Shown piece after piece: positions 63,315 through 64,000 of a DNA stretch of 64,000 nt. The DNA is from Nostoc sp. FACHB-152 (GTDB lineage Bacteria; Cyanobacteriota; Cyanobacteriia; Cyanobacteriales; Nostocaceae). A program made the translations under genes and the position numbers. The stretch lies in contig NZ_JACJRV010000017.1 of assembly GCF_014697475.1 (NCBI RefSeq), positions 45,501 to 109,500 of the forward strand, written 5' to 3'. Position 1 is the stretch's first letter, and each line of letters opens with the position of its first letter. The notes below the pieces were generated by a model. It did no database searches and was not told the origin of the DNA. It saw only the letters and a list, made by a program, of their open reading frames with translations.

Positions 63315-63949
63315 CTAAAACTTTTATGACTAGCTTACTTAAACCTGCATCTCAAACCAATATTTTGCTGGTAGATGACACTCCTGATAATCTACGTTTG
63401 TTAGCCAAAATTTTAGAATTACAAGGTTATGTTGTTCGCAAATCGCTCAATGGCAAAATGGCATTACAAGCTGCAAGTCGAGAACCACCAGATTTAATTT
63501 TACTCGACATTAATATGCCAGATATGAGTGGCTATGAAGTTTGCCAGCAGTTGAAAATTTTAGAAAAAACAAGTAATATTCCTATTATTTTTATTAGTGC
63601 GCTTGATTCAGTCAGCGATAAAATTCGAGCTTTTGAGATGGGAGGGCAAGATTACATTACTAAACCATTTCAAGAGTTAGAAGTACTAGCACGAATTAGA
63701 CATCAATTGCTAATTCAACAACAACATCAAAGATTAGAACAGGAAATTCAAGAACGCCTACGTGCCGAAGCTCAAGTTAAGCTACTAAATCAAAATTTAG
63801 AGCTAACAGTAGAACTTCGCACTCAACAACTACAACAATCATTAAATTTTGAAGCCACACTTAAACGGATTTCTGATAAAGTTCGAGATACTCTTAACCC
63901 TTGCGGGGGGACAAAATGGTCTAGAATGCTTATCTTACAAAGAGTGTAG
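63308..63949 (+). pseudogene. Response-regulator gene truncated after receiver and coiled coil
   Basis: A 213-residue frame: a good receiver (~15-135; ILLVDDTPDNLRLLAKILEL, LILLDINMPDMSGYEV, DYITKPFQELEVLARI), then a coiled coil (~140-180) leading into SLNFEATLKRISDKVRDTL, the usual run-in to a GAF or kinase domain. From codon ~197 (base ~63896) the sequence changes abruptly to TTGCGGGGGGACAAAATGG and stops, so the sensory and kinase parts are missing. It overlaps the phytochrome stop by seven bases; ATG 63326 is an alternative start. Probably cut by an inserted element that extends past the window. Confidence 0.75.
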
Positions 63950-63970
63950 CAATTTGTGGTAAAAGAAAAA

Positions 63971-63993
63971 GAGCATTTATTCGCAATAAGCTC
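63971..63993. repeat. Hairpin at the window's right edge
   Basis: GAGC(A)TTTATT and AATAA(G)CTC-type arms around CGC, in the sequence beyond the receiver truncation. It may be a terminator or the subterminal structure of an inserted element. Confidence 0.4.
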
Positions 63994-64000
63994 TATTTAA

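Overview
The window reads as chromosomal DNA of a filamentous, probably heterocyst-forming cyanobacterium (Nostocales; Nostoc/Anabaena/Calothrix-like). Direct evidence: the HIP1 octamer GCGATCGC is scattered through genes and spacers; plant-type [2Fe-2S] ferredoxins, the NDH-1 subunit NdhS, a SigJ-like group 3 sigma factor, a biliverdin-type phytochrome kinase, a cyanobacteriochrome-like kinase and nitrogenase-assembly genes are present; and short interspersed cyanobacterial repeats are common. Genus is not resolvable from this alone.

Layout. 0-8 kb: rodA, ndhS, a HAS-barrel-like protein, a Na+/H+ antiporter with universal-stress domains, then UDP-glucuronate decarboxylase and UDP-glucose dehydrogenase (UDP-glucose to UDP-glucuronate to UDP-xylose, for polysaccharide). 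7.8-18 kb: an SLH-fasciclin-beta-barrel envelope protein, two conserved proteins of unknown role, a PP2C/STAS partner-switching pair, an oxidative-stress group (HTH-GrpE fusion, Dps, sulfiredoxin) and a SpoIID-like protein. 18-29 kb: a tandem ferredoxin duplication, Gfo/Idh/MocA oxidoreductase plus methionine aminopeptidase, a repeat-containing secreted protein, SigJ with a DUF1822 partner, a DUF4870 membrane protein, a histidine kinase and a second Gfo/Idh/MocA enzyme. 30-35 kb: a signalling operon (CHASE3 kinase, a 28-residue coupled peptide, a response regulator, a hybrid kinase). 35-38 kb: retropepsin-like protease, nucleoside phosphorylase and a small molybdopterin-fold protein.

38-45.6 kb is the most unusual part: a same-strand run of an XRE-PBP (metal-oxyanion-sensor-like) regulator, a VnfH-like nitrogenase iron protein, NifE/VnfE and NifN/VnfN, with no nitrogenase structural genes (D, G, K) in the window. 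The NifE homologue has Ser240 where NifE/NifD families carry the cofactor-ligand cysteine. Three near-identical inverted repeats ACCAA-N5-TTGGT occur only in and around this region and are candidate operators. Interspersed repeats lie in both the H-E and E-N spacers, and a decayed type I restriction gene adjoins.

46-64 kb: three tandem DUF2382 (YsnF-like) stress proteins with their own terminators, a TnpB remnant, tRNA-Val(UAC), a DUF2227 membrane protein, a beta-lactamase-fold hydrolase, a TIR-like/deoxyribosyltransferase-like protein, a three-GAF histidine kinase with two cyanobacteriochrome-type Cys-His motifs, a NADAR protein, a third Gfo/Idh/MocA enzyme, an SNase homologue, an IS630-type transposase remnant, and a phytochrome hybrid kinase followed by a response-regulator gene cut off by unrelated sequence near the window's right edge.

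Signal transduction is dense: five histidine kinases, several receivers, a PP2C/STAS pair and a group 3 sigma factor. No rRNA, CRISPR array, complete insertion sequence or prophage was seen.
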